Source of the DNA: Leptospira licerasiae serovar Varillal str. VAR 010
Lineage (GTDB): Bacteria > Spirochaetota > Leptospiria > Leptospirales > Leptospiraceae
DNA length: 64,000 bases
Reading direction: 5' to 3'
NCBI RefSeq assembly: GCF_000244755.1
Contig: NZ_AHOO02000013.1
Coordinates: 489,149-553,148 of the forward strand
Below the pieces are notes generated by a model that was not told the DNA's origin, did not search any database, and saw only the letters and a program-made list of their open reading frames with translations. The translations under genes and the position numbers were made by a program. Positions 55,124 to 63,578 of the stretch are shown in pieces. The first letter of the stretch is position 1, and each line of letters begins with the position of its first letter.

Positions 55124-56218
55124 ATGAAAAAGAATACATTCTTACTTCTTCCTCTATTCGTTCTTTTGATCTCTCTGGGTTTAGATCGATTGTTTACCCT
55201 GGAGTTTTTTCAATATTATTACTCTAACACTTTGTCTCACCTGAATTTTATCAGCAAAGAAGACCTGTATTCTGATCTGAAAGAGTATTTGAAAAACGAC
55301 CCTGCTTCCCGCAAAAAAACCTTGGTATTCTTTGGGAATTCTAGAGCACTTTTACTTCCTACCAGAGAATTGGAAAAAAAACATCCGGATTGGATGCTTT
55401 ATAATTTTTCCGTTCCAGGGGGTTCTCCGGATTATTTTTTATATTGGATAGAAAGATTTAGATCGGACGGTACAAGACCTGATTTTGTACTTTTGGACCA
55501 ATCATTAGAAATTTATAATAAAACTCCGGTTCTTGCATTGGACGAGGTGCTGATCTACGGCCTTTCTCCCGAATTTTTCTTTAGGCATTGGACCAGATAT
55601 TCTAGGGAGGAACTGTCCGTATTTATTTCTAAACACCTTTTTCATACGTACAGAGACAGGCCTAAGTTATGGAGAATTTGGGAAAGAATGCAAAATTCTT
55701 CCGCTTTGGCCAAGGTATATGAGGCAGCGGTCCAAAAAGTATTGACCATGTTAAAGGAAGATAGAGGAAGCACTCCTAGAGAATTAGTTAAGCAGAAGCA
55801 TACGGATGAACAACTGATCCAGGCTTCCGAAATGGATTTTTCCTCCTATTTAAAACCTTATACGTTTCATACAAATATGTTCGAAATGCAAAGGGATTCC
55901 ATCCGTATATTAAAGGAATACAATGTTCCTTATGCAACCATATGGGTGAAGGTTGCTCGCCCTTATTTTAATTTATATATGACTAGAAAGGTCGAGACTT
56001 CGGACGGGCTAAAAACTCCGATGGAAGTTTGGAAACCGATCGTAGAAAAGTTTAACCAGGAAACTGGGACTGCTTTTTGGAATATGAATGAAGATCCGAA
56101 CTATAGTTGCGAAGAATTTGCCGACCCAGGCCATATGTCCCCGAATTGTTTTCCTGTATTCGGAGACTATATCTTCAAAAAGTTAGAAGATACTTTTCCT
56201 AAAACTCAACTAAAGTAA
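55124..56218 (+). CDS. DUF1574-type membrane-anchored SGNH-like protein (module 2)
   Basis: A 364-aa paralogue of 24580-25614, from ATG 55124; the frame extends upstream into the MBOAT gene. A signal anchor (residues 5-20) precedes the extracytoplasmic domain. Block I reads FGNSR (Gly71-Asn72-Ser73), and the C-terminal dyad is DPGH (Asp334-x2-His337). The Asp of the usual GDS is replaced by Asn here, but the Ser and the DxxH are kept. YATIWVKV corresponds to YLIWPKV of module 1. The stop overlaps the convergent sirtuin gene by 13 nt. Confidence 0.76.
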   Translation: MKKNTFLLLPLFVLLISLGLDRLFTLEFFQYYYSNTLSHLNFISKEDLYSDLKEYLKNDPASRKKTLVFFGNSRALLLPTRELEKKHPDWMLYNFSVPGGSPDYFLYWIERFRSDGTRPDFVLLDQSLEIYNKTPVLALDEVLIYGLSPEFFFRHWTRYSREELSVFISKHLFHTYRDRPKLWRIWERMQNSSALAKVYEAAVQKVLTMLKEDRGSTPRELVKQKHTDEQLIQASEMDFSSYLKPYTFHTNMFEMQRDSIRILKEYNVPYATIWVKVARPYFNLYMTRKVETSDGLKTPMEVWKPIVEKFNQETGTAFWNMNEDPNYSCEEFADPGHMSPNCFPVFGDYIFKKLEDTFPKTQLK

Positions 56219-56934
56219 TGTATAAGCTCAGGGAGAATTTCTCCCGCTTTTCCTTGCAAGAATAGATCTGCATATCTACTGTAACCGCTTGGATCTATAT
56301 TGATCTCAACTACAAAGGCATCGTTTTCTTTTGCGACCCTGGCAAGTTCTACAGGAATTCCTACAGCTCCGGAAGAACCGATCACAAAAACAATCTCGGA
56401 TCTTTCCGCTAGAAAGATTGCGCGATTTAAAAGATCCGTATCGTAATTTTCTCCGAACCATAAAACGTCCGGTCTTACTAAACTTTTACAATTCGGGCAT
56501 TCGGTGGATTTTCTAAGTTCTGGAATAACCGATTCATACATTTTAGCGCAGCGAACACATTTATTCCTAAAAATATTTCCGTGAATTTCTATGATCTTTT
56601 CTGAACCGGACTTTTTATGAAGACCGTCCACGTTTTGTGTAATTAAATGGAAATTAGATCTTTTCTTTTCCAATTCCACCAATGCATAATGAGCAGGATT
56701 CGGAGACTTTGTGGAGATCAGTTCCATTCTCCAAATATACCACTCCCAAACTAGTCCTGGATCTCTATGGAAAGCTTGAGGAGTCGCAAGTTCCTCCGCT
56801 CTATATTGTTTCCAAAGACCTTCTTTTCCTCTAAACGTAGGGACTCCACTTTCCGCTGAAATTCCTGCGCCTGTAAGAGCTAAAATATTTTTAGAATTTT
56901 TGAACTTCTCAATTACTATGGGGGAAAGTTGCAT
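56206..56934 (-). CDS. cobB: NAD-dependent protein deacylase, sirtuin (CobB type)
   Basis: Removes acyl groups from lysines, consuming NAD. It shows LTGAGISAESGVPTFRG, TQNVDGLH, catalytic His119 in EIHGN, and a Zn site with Cys126/129 and Cys146/149. Tyr66 and Arg69 (WYIWRME) match the Tyr-x2-Arg pair that in class III sirtuins reads succinyl- or malonyl-lysine, so desuccinylase activity is likely. At 242 aa it has the usual length. Starts 5 nt downstream of the DJ-1/PfpI gene's stop. Confidence 0.92.
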   Translation of the reverse strand: MQLSPIVIEKFKNSKNILALTGAGISAESGVPTFRGKEGLWKQYRAEELATPQAFHRDPGLVWEWYIWRMELISTKSPNPAHYALVELEKKRSNFHLITQNVDGLHKKSGSEKIIEIHGNIFRNKCVRCAKMYESVIPELRKSTECPNCKSLVRPDVLWFGENYDTDLLNRAIFLAERSEIVFVIGSSGAVGIPVELARVAKENDAFVVEINIDPSGYSRYADLFLQGKAGEILPELIHYFS

Positions 56935-56939
56935 GTTAA

Positions 56940-57482
56940 TTAAGTAGGAAGTTGGAGACCCTTTTCTACTTCCTTTCTTTTTTCCGGTCCGGAAAGAAGT
57001 TCCACAATTTTTAAAGAAAATTCGAATGCCGAACCGGGGCCGATACTAGTCAAAATTTTATCGGAGAGTTCCAATCTGTTTCCGGTGTATTTTTCGTCTT
57101 CTGGTACGCTTCCGGGGAATGCTGTGAATTTTTGGTTTTGAAGAATGTTGTGAGTTAGCAGAACGTTCGGTGCTGCACAGATTGCACCGATCCATCTGTT
57201 TTCTTTTTTAAATATTTTTAATATTTCCGAAACCAAGGCGTTTGCATTCAGATTTTTGGTGCCCAGGTTTCCGCCAGGTAAAACGATCATGTCAAAAGAA
57301 GGCGGATCTATTTCCGATAAAAGAGAGTCGGAGACTAGTTTTACTCCTCTGGATGCGGTGACCGTTTTCGTGGAAATTCCTGCGGAAACTACCTCAATTC
57401 CTGCTCTTCTAAGCACATCGACTACGATGACTGCTTCCATTTCTTCCATTCCATCTGCAAAAGGAACCAGCACCTTGGGCAT
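56940..57482 (-). CDS. DJ-1/PfpI-family protein
   Basis: A 180-aa member of the DJ-1/ThiJ/PfpI superfamily. ATG 57482 has GGAG 7 nt upstream; the frame is open a little further. It contains the core PKVLVPFADGMEEMEAVIVV, the Glu of the active site in FADGMEE, and the nucleophile-elbow Cys in GAICAAPNVLL. This pattern is YajL/DJ-1-like, a group tied to oxidative-stress or glyoxalase activities. It is in tandem with the sirtuin gene. Confidence 0.88.
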   Translation of the reverse strand: MPKVLVPFADGMEEMEAVIVVDVLRRAGIEVVSAGISTKTVTASRGVKLVSDSLLSEIDPPSFDMIVLPGGNLGTKNLNANALVSEILKIFKKENRWIGAICAAPNVLLTHNILQNQKFTAFPGSVPEDEKYTGNRLELSDKILTSIGPGSAFEFSLKIVELLSGPEKRKEVEKGLQLPT

Positions 57483-57614
57483 ATTTCTCTCCAATTTTGA
57501 AGAAGGGTAAAAAGTGCTTCTTCGCAAAACCTGCTACACAGGCTTTTATTATTTAAGAATTCTTGGAGAAGAAATCAATTAAAACTTAAATAATAAAGCT
57601 TCTATACTTAGATT

Positions 57615-58775
57615 TTAGCTCTTCAATTCCGGTTTTTTTGACCAGGTAAGATTCGAATTCAGGAAGTAGTTCGAGACCATTGCAGTTAAAATAGATAGAA
57701 TATCAGCGCTGAATTTTAAAGTGAGCTCCGAGGTTCCATCCCACTGTTTGAAAATTGAATAATAAATGAAATGGAATGCCGACATCTGGACCAAAATGCC
57801 CACTATACTCACTGAATGGAATAATAGGAATCCAAAGATCAAACTTTTTCCGGAATACCTTCTTTCGTAAAAAGTAAAGTAGTTATTTAAGAAGAAGTTT
57901 GAAAGGATCGAAAGTTCTATCCCGAAAAATACGGAAAGTGAAAAAGGATCTAAAAATGCGATTCCTGTCTGGACCTCAGGAAATTTGAATAATTCTGCGA
58001 TCAAAAACCCCGCTAAGTTAACCAGCACACCGCTTGCTCCTACGAGCGAGTAGAGCAGAAAGGTTGGGGAGATCCATTTTCCGAAACGAATATCTAAGAT
58101 CGCCAGAAAGAAACTTTTGATCACGGAATTATTCAGTTTTGTTTCTCCGAATATTCTAGTTTGAAAAGTATAAGGGATTTCTTCTATTTTCAGATTTTCT
58201 TTACTTCTTCCCAAAAATTCCAAAAGGATCTTAAATCCTCTCGGGTTGATCGAGTTTTTAGTTTTCGAATATACGGAACGTTTAATCCCGAAATATCCGC
58301 TCATCGGATCTGAAACAGGAAGACCCAAAAGTCCTTTTGCCAAAAAGTTCGCAAAACGACTGATCCCGATTCTAGCTAAAGACCATTTTCCAGTGGAACC
58401 ACCTTTAGCGTATCTTGTTCCAAGGCAGAGATCCACATCTCTTTCATAAAAAGAACGGATCATCTCAGGAAGGATCTTTTCGTCGTGTTGCAGGTCTGAA
58501 TCCATCACTACGAAAACTTCTCCTTCCGCAGCGCCCATGCCGGTTAAAACTGCGGATGATAAACCTTTGCCGCTTAATCTACGGATCACTTTTAGTTGCG
58601 GGATCTTTTCTTGAAGATGTTCTGCAACTTCCCAGGTATGATCGGGACTATCGTCGTCCACCACGATAATTTCATGACGGTAATCGGATAAAGATCTGGT
58701 AATCCTATCCGCCGCAATAGGTAGGTTTTTACTTTCGTTGTAGGTAGGGAGTATAACGGAAACGGATGGTCGCAT
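57615..58775 (-). CDS. GT2 glycosyltransferase fused to a GtrA-like membrane domain
   Basis: A 386-aa protein. The N-terminal GT-A domain has ILPTYNESKNLPIAADR, VVDDDSPDHTWEV and the metal-binding DSD (residues 92-94) in MDSDLQHDEK, as in polyprenyl-phosphate mannose/glucose synthases. The C-terminal half (about residue 240 on) has four membrane helices in a GtrA-like arrangement, a domain linked to lipid-linked sugar flipping. The likely product is a polyprenyl-phosphate sugar used in envelope glycan synthesis. Confidence 0.87.
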   Translation of the reverse strand: MRPSVSVILPTYNESKNLPIAADRITRSLSDYRHEIIVVDDDSPDHTWEVAEHLQEKIPQLKVIRRLSGKGLSSAVLTGMGAAEGEVFVVMDSDLQHDEKILPEMIRSFYERDVDLCLGTRYAKGGSTGKWSLARIGISRFANFLAKGLLGLPVSDPMSGYFGIKRSVYSKTKNSINPRGFKILLEFLGRSKENLKIEEIPYTFQTRIFGETKLNNSVIKSFFLAILDIRFGKWISPTFLLYSLVGASGVLVNLAGFLIAELFKFPEVQTGIAFLDPFSLSVFFGIELSILSNFFLNNYFTFYERRYSGKSLIFGFLLFHSVSIVGILVQMSAFHFIYYSIFKQWDGTSELTLKFSADILSILTAMVSNYFLNSNLTWSKKPELKS

Positions 58776-59102
58776 AGGACCAAATTCCTATCCGCAAGTT
58801 TTGAATTCAAGATTTTAAGTAATTAATTGATTACATACTAGATAAAAATCGTAATACCGACTGAAGTATCGGCAGGATTTTGAATGTAGAAACCGGTCTA
58901 TGCATATTTTGTAATACGGTCTAAAAATATATTACGATCTGTAGTTACTTATAGTAGTTTAGACTCTTAATTTTATCGTTCGTTCGGACGTTATCGTATT
59001 CTTTCTACTCTTTGTATCTTTTTATCCTCTAACTGTAGAATGGTTTGTAAAGCGCGGTATTGGCAATTAGAGCAACGTAAAAATCAAACCAAAGGAAAGG
59101 CT
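58776..59102. other. AT-rich intergenic region upstream of doxX-like gene
   Basis: A 327-bp stretch between divergent genes, markedly AT-rich, with no coding potential I can support. It contains small imperfect inverted repeats: gtaata/tattac around 58911-58936 and ccga/tcgg around 58858-58872, plus aattaattgatta (about 58822). It probably holds the promoters of both flanking genes, but I cannot assign -35 and -10 boxes with confidence. Confidence 0.5.
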
Positions 59103-59603
59103 ATGTATCTGAGAAAGTTAGTTAATCATTTCTTTCGAATTGAGGAGGGTGGCGGGAGATATCATATTATTATCCGGATCCTTGTGGGAGGGGTTTTTAT
59201 ATGGGAAGGAATCATCAAATTCCTGTACGTAAATCAAGGAATCGGAAGGTTTACGAAGTTAGGATTTTCGCATCCGGAGATAACCGCATCTTTTATAGGA
59301 GCTCTGGAAATCCTCGGTGGGATGATGCTGGTACTTGGGATTTTGACGAAACCGTTAAGTTTTATATTCGTTATTGAAATGTTTGTAGCAATGTATCTAA
59401 CGAAACTGCCTCTCTTATTTGGAACTTCTCCTTTACTTCCGCCTCAATCTCCGCCGATTTTTGGGATTTGGGCAATACTACATGAGATTCGATCCGAGTA
59501 TTCCCAGGCACTTGGAAGTCTATTTCTATATCTATCCGGACCAGGTCGCTTTTCTTTAGATTCTATTTTAAAACAGAGAATATCAATTAGAACGATTAAT
59601 TGA
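59103..59603 (+). CDS. DoxX-family membrane protein
   Basis: A 166-aa protein with four predicted membrane segments. The start at ATG 59103 follows AAAGGAAAGGCT; the frame is open a little further upstream. Family features are GGVFIWEGIIKFL, then GFSHPEITASFIGALEILGG and LGILTKPLSFIFVIEM. DoxX proteins are small membrane proteins, some linked to thiosulfate:quinone oxidation or detoxification; most are uncharacterised. No partner gene (doxD, oxidase) is adjacent. Confidence 0.85.
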   Translation: MYLRKLVNHFFRIEEGGGRYHIIIRILVGGVFIWEGIIKFLYVNQGIGRFTKLGFSHPEITASFIGALEILGGMMLVLGILTKPLSFIFVIEMFVAMYLTKLPLLFGTSPLLPPQSPPIFGIWAILHEIRSEYSQALGSLFLYLSGPGRFSLDSILKQRISIRTIN

Positions 59604-59713
59604 TGACTTGCTTCTTTCAGTATGCAAGCGGTTAGACTGCTGCCTAATTAACGGCTTGACTTTTGATGATGAAAGGGATCTGATCTCCGGTCGAAATTAT
59701 TTTGGTCGGTGAC

Positions 59714-60565
59714 ATGATGGCTTCCACCTTTAGAATGTTAGGCTTTGCAAGTTTTCTGTATTTGGGCGTTTTTGATTCTGGAACGACCATCATTTTGGAA
59801 CAAGTTTTAGATCCATCTGTCCAAACTATAAATCAACTTGAAGCAAACTCTTGTAATCCAACCGGGACTTATGAGTTTTTTCCGGGAACAGGTTATTATC
59901 CTAGTGGGTCTAGCGAAGTTTATCCTTGGTTAACACCTGAGGGGGGTTCCCTTGAAGGTTTCGAATCCTATATAGATGGATCGGTAATAGAGTCTAGTTC
60001 TAATAAATCTGCACAGTCACATATTGAAGTTACTTCTGGTACTCTTATGTCCAAATATGTTTCCAACGGAGTTTATAAAAGAGCAAAAACTGAGGATTAC
60101 AATTTCAGAATGTTGCTCCAGGGTTTGAATAACGGCTTACGGGTGAAGTGGACGGATCAAGCGTTGGAGGCACGGTTCTATATAGATTCTTGGCAGGCTT
60201 CCTCGGATAGTTGGCAGGGAATCCATCTATTCACAAGATATAGGACCGAGAACGATCTATATGTGGCTTCTCTCAGAAGTGACGGAACGGTCTATTTTAA
60301 GAAAAAACTTTGCGGGACTTATACAACTTTGGCCTCCGGAATTTTAAAGGACCAGGCAGGAAATCAAAAGTTTTTCCAAACAAAACAATGGTACAAGCTG
60401 GCCTTGATTGCGACAGGGAATCATCTGGATTTCTATGTGGATAATGTCCTTCAGTTATCCGTTACCGATGGAACTTTTAGCTGGGGAACTTCGGGAATTC
60501 GGACTGATTATGCGAATGTTTATCTAGACGATCTGATCTTGCACGATGATCTGAGCGATTTTTAG
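59714..60565 (+). CDS. Putative exported LamG-like (concanavalin A-like) protein
   Basis: About 283 aa; the start is uncertain between ATG 59714, the adjacent ATG 59717 and a TTG at 59702. The N-terminus is hydrophobic (FRMLGFASFLYLGVFDSG) and could be a signal. The C-terminal 180 residues have the beta-sandwich pattern of a LamG/glucanase-like fold: WQGIHLFTRYRTENDLYVASLRSDG, read in pieces, KQWYKLALIATGNHLDFYVDN and a final DDLILHDD. Such domains bind carbohydrate. Exact function unknown. Confidence 0.65.
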   Translation: MMASTFRMLGFASFLYLGVFDSGTTIILEQVLDPSVQTINQLEANSCNPTGTYEFFPGTGYYPSGSSEVYPWLTPEGGSLEGFESYIDGSVIESSSNKSAQSHIEVTSGTLMSKYVSNGVYKRAKTEDYNFRMLLQGLNNGLRVKWTDQALEARFYIDSWQASSDSWQGIHLFTRYRTENDLYVASLRSDGTVYFKKKLCGTYTTLASGILKDQAGNQKFFQTKQWYKLALIATGNHLDFYVDNVLQLSVTDGTFSWGTSGIRTDYANVYLDDLILHDDLSDF

Positions 60566-60921
60566 ATTTTTGTAGGCACTTCGACGAAGGATTTATAGAG
60601 ATTCGAGAAGAATTGATATCTGGGTCGTCCACCGTCATGGTTATTTAGGTTGGTTTGTGGGGCTTAGTTAGGTCTGGCGCTTTGAGGCCTATGGGCGAAG
60701 TTGCGGAAAACCTTTCGTTAAAAAAGTGGTTTGGATAGGCTATTTTTCACCAAACCCGTCTTTTATAGACATATTCCCAACTTCCGATAATAGGTATTAT
60801 GTCGCATTAGAAAGAGCGTAAATAATCGATTTATTTCTTATTATCCAATTGGACCATAATCCCGACCTTTCATCGATCAATTTCGAACTTTGGAAAGCCG
60901 GGATTATAAGAAAGGATCATA
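60566..60921. other. Intergenic region with two inverted repeats
   Basis: A 356-bp non-coding stretch between convergent genes. It holds ggtttgg/ccaaacc (60728-60734 and 60750-60756) and a longer hairpin with perfect 9-bp arms ataatcccg/cgggattat (60856-60864 and 60899-60907) extended inward by ctttc/gaaag. The latter ends 14 nt downstream of the minus-strand small exported gene and could act as its transcript end, although no clear U-run follows. Confidence 0.6.
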
Positions 60922-61203
60922 TCAATATCCTTGCCAAAGAGAAATGGTAACAATTGTTTTTCCGTTATCGGATTTATTCTCACATTGGCATTTGATTTGA
61001 GCGGATTGGCTATAATAACCTTGTCCGAGTGAGAATCCTGGAGCCGGTTTGCAACTTTTATAAAGTCCACCTTCGACCAATCGGTTACAAGCAGCTTGGA
61101 TGGCTGCTTCGATATCGCCGCTTTGAGAACTGATAGTGCCTGGAATTGCTAAAAAGACCGCGACGGCTAATGCGGAAGCGGAGATAAACAGAAATTTTTT
61201 CAT
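60922..61203 (-). CDS. Small exported Cys-containing protein
   Basis: A 93-aa protein from ATG 61203, with signal peptide MKKFLFISASALAVAVFLAI and cleavage near ISSQSG. Mature Cys residues lie at 39, 51, 72 and 74 (CxC in IKCQCENK), suggesting two disulfides. I do not recognise the family. The frame continues 11 residues upstream to 61236 without improving the signal. Probably periplasmic or secreted. Confidence 0.65.
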   Translation of the reverse strand: MKKFLFISASALAVAVFLAIPGTISSQSGDIEAAIQAACNRLVEGGLYKSCKPAPGFSLGQGYYSQSAQIKCQCENKSDNGKTIVTISLWQGY

Positions 61204-61326
61204 AGTAAGGTCCGAAAACAAATAGGAACCTTCCACTTGGAAAGAAAATATTTCAAACGAAAAATTTTGCAGATTCGAAAATTCTCTCCGAGTTTAGAAA
61301 GAAATTTCCAGGTGCGATTTTGAAAT

Positions 61327-62874
61327 TTATGCTTTGAACTCTTGGACCTGCTTCTGCAAAGAATCGCTTAATTCCTCGCATTTTCTGGCCTGGTCTGCTG
61401 CCTTGGCCGCCTGGGTCGCAATAATTGCATTTGAATTTTGGATCCGATCCAAAAAGTTCCTGATCTCTTCCAAACTCTTCCTTTCTGCTTCTGTGGCATG
61501 GTGGACGTTTTGGGAAATTTCGCCTGCTTTGAATAAAGCACCTGCTACTGTAACTCGAATATCCGTTTGTTTTTCTAACAGAGAAAAGAAAGAATCCAAA
61601 CTTTCTTTGATCGAATCCACGTCTCCCAATATCAATGAGATTGTTTTTGTGCCGGACTGGACTATATCCGTGTTCTTAGTCATTTCTTCTTTTCCATCTC
61701 TGATCAATCTGAAAATTTCTTTGATAGTGCTTGCTGTTTGGTCCGCCAATTTCGAGATTTCGTCGGCAACTACTGCAAAGCCTCTTCCATGTTCTCCAGC
61801 CCTTGCAGCTTCTATGGATGCGTTCAATGCGAGAAGATTTACTTTATCCGCAATATCTGTGATTGTCCCCAATTTTGCAGTAGTACTTGAAGAACTGGAT
61901 TCTATTCTTTTGATGGACTTTTCGATCGCCATCAAACTTTCTTCGGACTCTCTTGCGTGCTTCCATGCCGTTTCGAATAATGTTTTTGTAGAAACAAGTC
62001 CTAGTTCCATGTCTTGAAAACTGACCTCTAATTTCTGAAACGAATTTTCTAGAGTTCCGGTTGCTTCTAATTGTTTTCTTGCCGAATCGGATACGTCCGA
62101 GATCGCTTCGGATATTTTGTTCATGCTTACATTAATTTCTTCTAAACTATTGGCCTGGTCGGTCGTTTTGTCTGCGACAGTTGCGGAGCTTTGGACTAAA
62201 CCCTCTAAAATTCCGTTTACAGATTCGGATTTTTCTCTGACTTCTCCCTGGATGGATACATTGTATTTTCTTACTTCTTCCAATTCAGCCAAGTTGACTG
62301 CCTGGTCCAAGAATTCCTTTTTGAATGTTACGGAGAAATAGATCAATATTCCGGTCTCAAAAATTACAAAAATTGCATGTAATAATACTATATCCCAACC
62401 ATTTCCATAGTTGAATATAATGATCGGAGTTTCAGAAATTTTATATCCGATACTTTGGCAGAAGGAAAAAAGTCCGTGGTGAACTGCGATATACAATGCT
62501 CCAGGAAGAAGTGTTTTCCAATCTCTATAATAAAGAAGAAATGCCAATGCAACGAACACATGAAAATGCATCTCTATTCTTCCGAATTGAGACTGTATTA
62601 GTATTCCTGACCATGCCATGATAAGAATCGCATTCAAAATTCTGAGAATGTATTGGCCTCTTAAGAATAGGAAGCCGATGCTCGCGAGTAACCCTGTGAT
62701 TATGGAGGAATTTAGAACGAATCTCCAGGTTCCATATTCCAAGGATAATAAGAGCGCAAAGGGAATATGTGCTAAAAGAAGAATGTAGAAGAAACGATCG
62801 ACTTTTTTGGTCTCTTCCTTGAATTTAAATCTGGCAATATCTTGGATGCTTTGTTTTTGTTCAGGCGGATTCAT
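61327..62874 (-). CDS. Methyl-accepting chemotaxis protein, six-TM His-rich sensor
   Basis: A 515-aa chemoreceptor. The N-terminal region (residues 28-183) has six membrane helices and no periplasmic ligand domain. Histidines lie in or near helices: His103 and His105 ([13 protein letters not shown]), His132/133 (YIAVHHGLF) and His166. The cytoplasmic part is a long coiled coil with the signalling tip [20 protein letters not shown] followed by [13 protein letters not shown]. It would feed CheA/CheW. The ligand is unknown; the His pattern hints at a bound cofactor or metal. Confidence 0.88.
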   Translation of the reverse strand: MNPPEQKQSIQDIARFKFKEETKKVDRFFYILLLAHIPFALLLSLEYGTWRFVLNSSIITGLLASIGFLFLRGQYILRILNAILIMAWSGILIQSQFGRIEMHFHVFVALAFLLYYRDWKTLLPGALYIAVHHGLFSFCQSIGYKISETPIIIFNYGNGWDIVLLHAIFVIFETGILIYFSVTFKKEFLDQAVNLAELEEVRKYNVSIQGEVREKSESVNGILEGLVQSSATVADKTTDQANSLEEINVSMNKISEAISDVSDSARKQLEATGTLENSFQKLEVSFQDMELGLVSTKTLFETAWKHARESEESLMAIEKSIKRIESSSSSTTAKLGTITDIADKVNLLALNASIEAARAGEHGRGFAVVADEISKLADQTASTIKEIFRLIRDGKEEMTKNTDIVQSGTKTISLILGDVDSIKESLDSFFSLLEKQTDIRVTVAGALFKAGEISQNVHHATEAERKSLEEIRNFLDRIQNSNAIIATQAAKAADQARKCEELSDSLQKQVQEFKA

Positions 62875-62990
62875 CTCTTTTGTCCGGAAGGGTTTTTATT
62901 TTAGGTCCAACTAAGGACTTTATTTGTTTTTGGATCCTTTTTTCGAAGGCTCTGGCTTTACTTTTAGTTTATTATGAATCGCTTAAATGT

Positions 62991-63578
62991 TTATGGTCTT
63001 TTTTCTTTTTTATCGCTTATGAACTGGATAACTTCTTTTCGATTTTGATCCCAATGTTTATCAAATTCAAAAATCAATCCTTTGATCTTTCCTTGAGAAT
63101 TTACCCAAAGAACTGAATCCGGGTGATCGATCTCTCCACTTTTGTTGGAAGAAAATGCCATAATCCCGAAAAGTCTGGCGAGTTCAAAGACCCTTCCCCT
63201 CGATTCAAGCCTGATAAATTTAGTCTCCGATTTTATGTCGGAAAAATATTGTTCAAAACGATCTTCCGTATCTTTTTCCGGATCTAAACTTATGAATACG
63301 AGTCGGAGATCTTTTTGTTTGGAGACTAGATTTTTCAGTTTTTGCAAGCTGCCATGACATACTGTCTTACAGTTTAGATACCCGAAATATACTAGATTTT
63401 CTTTTCCGATCAGATTCTCGCGTATATCAGAGATTTTGCCATTTTTATCATTTAATTGAAATTCAGGAAGACTTCTGTCTGCTTCCATCATTCCGGAAGA
63501 AGAACTCGGTAAAAAATAGAATAACGGGAATATTACCATTATTCCACCAATCGCAAGTTTCCATATATCCGTTTGCAT
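62991..63578 (-). CDS. SCO1/SenC-family protein
   Basis: A 195-aa membrane-anchored thioredoxin-fold protein. A signal anchor (residues 7-24) precedes the domain with the copper/redox motif NCKTVC (Cys70-x3-Cys74) and the conserved His152 in EIDHPDSVLWV. SCO proteins deliver copper to, or reduce, the CuA site of cytochrome oxidase. Length is typical. No oxidase genes are in the window, so its client is unknown. Confidence 0.86.
   Translation of the reverse strand: MQTDIWKLAIGGIMVIFPLFYFLPSSSSGMMEADRSLPEFQLNDKNGKISDIRENLIGKENLVYFGYLNCKTVCHGSLQKLKNLVSKQKDLRLVFISLDPEKDTEDRFEQYFSDIKSETKFIRLESRGRVFELARLFGIMAFSSNKSGEIDHPDSVLWVNSQGKIKGLIFEFDKHWDQNRKEVIQFISDKKEKRP

Noticed and set aside
61334..62017. 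227-codon plus-strand frame across the chemoreceptor gene
   Set aside because: It mirrors the conserved signalling domain on the other strand; its Ala/Ser-rich composition is a shadow effect.
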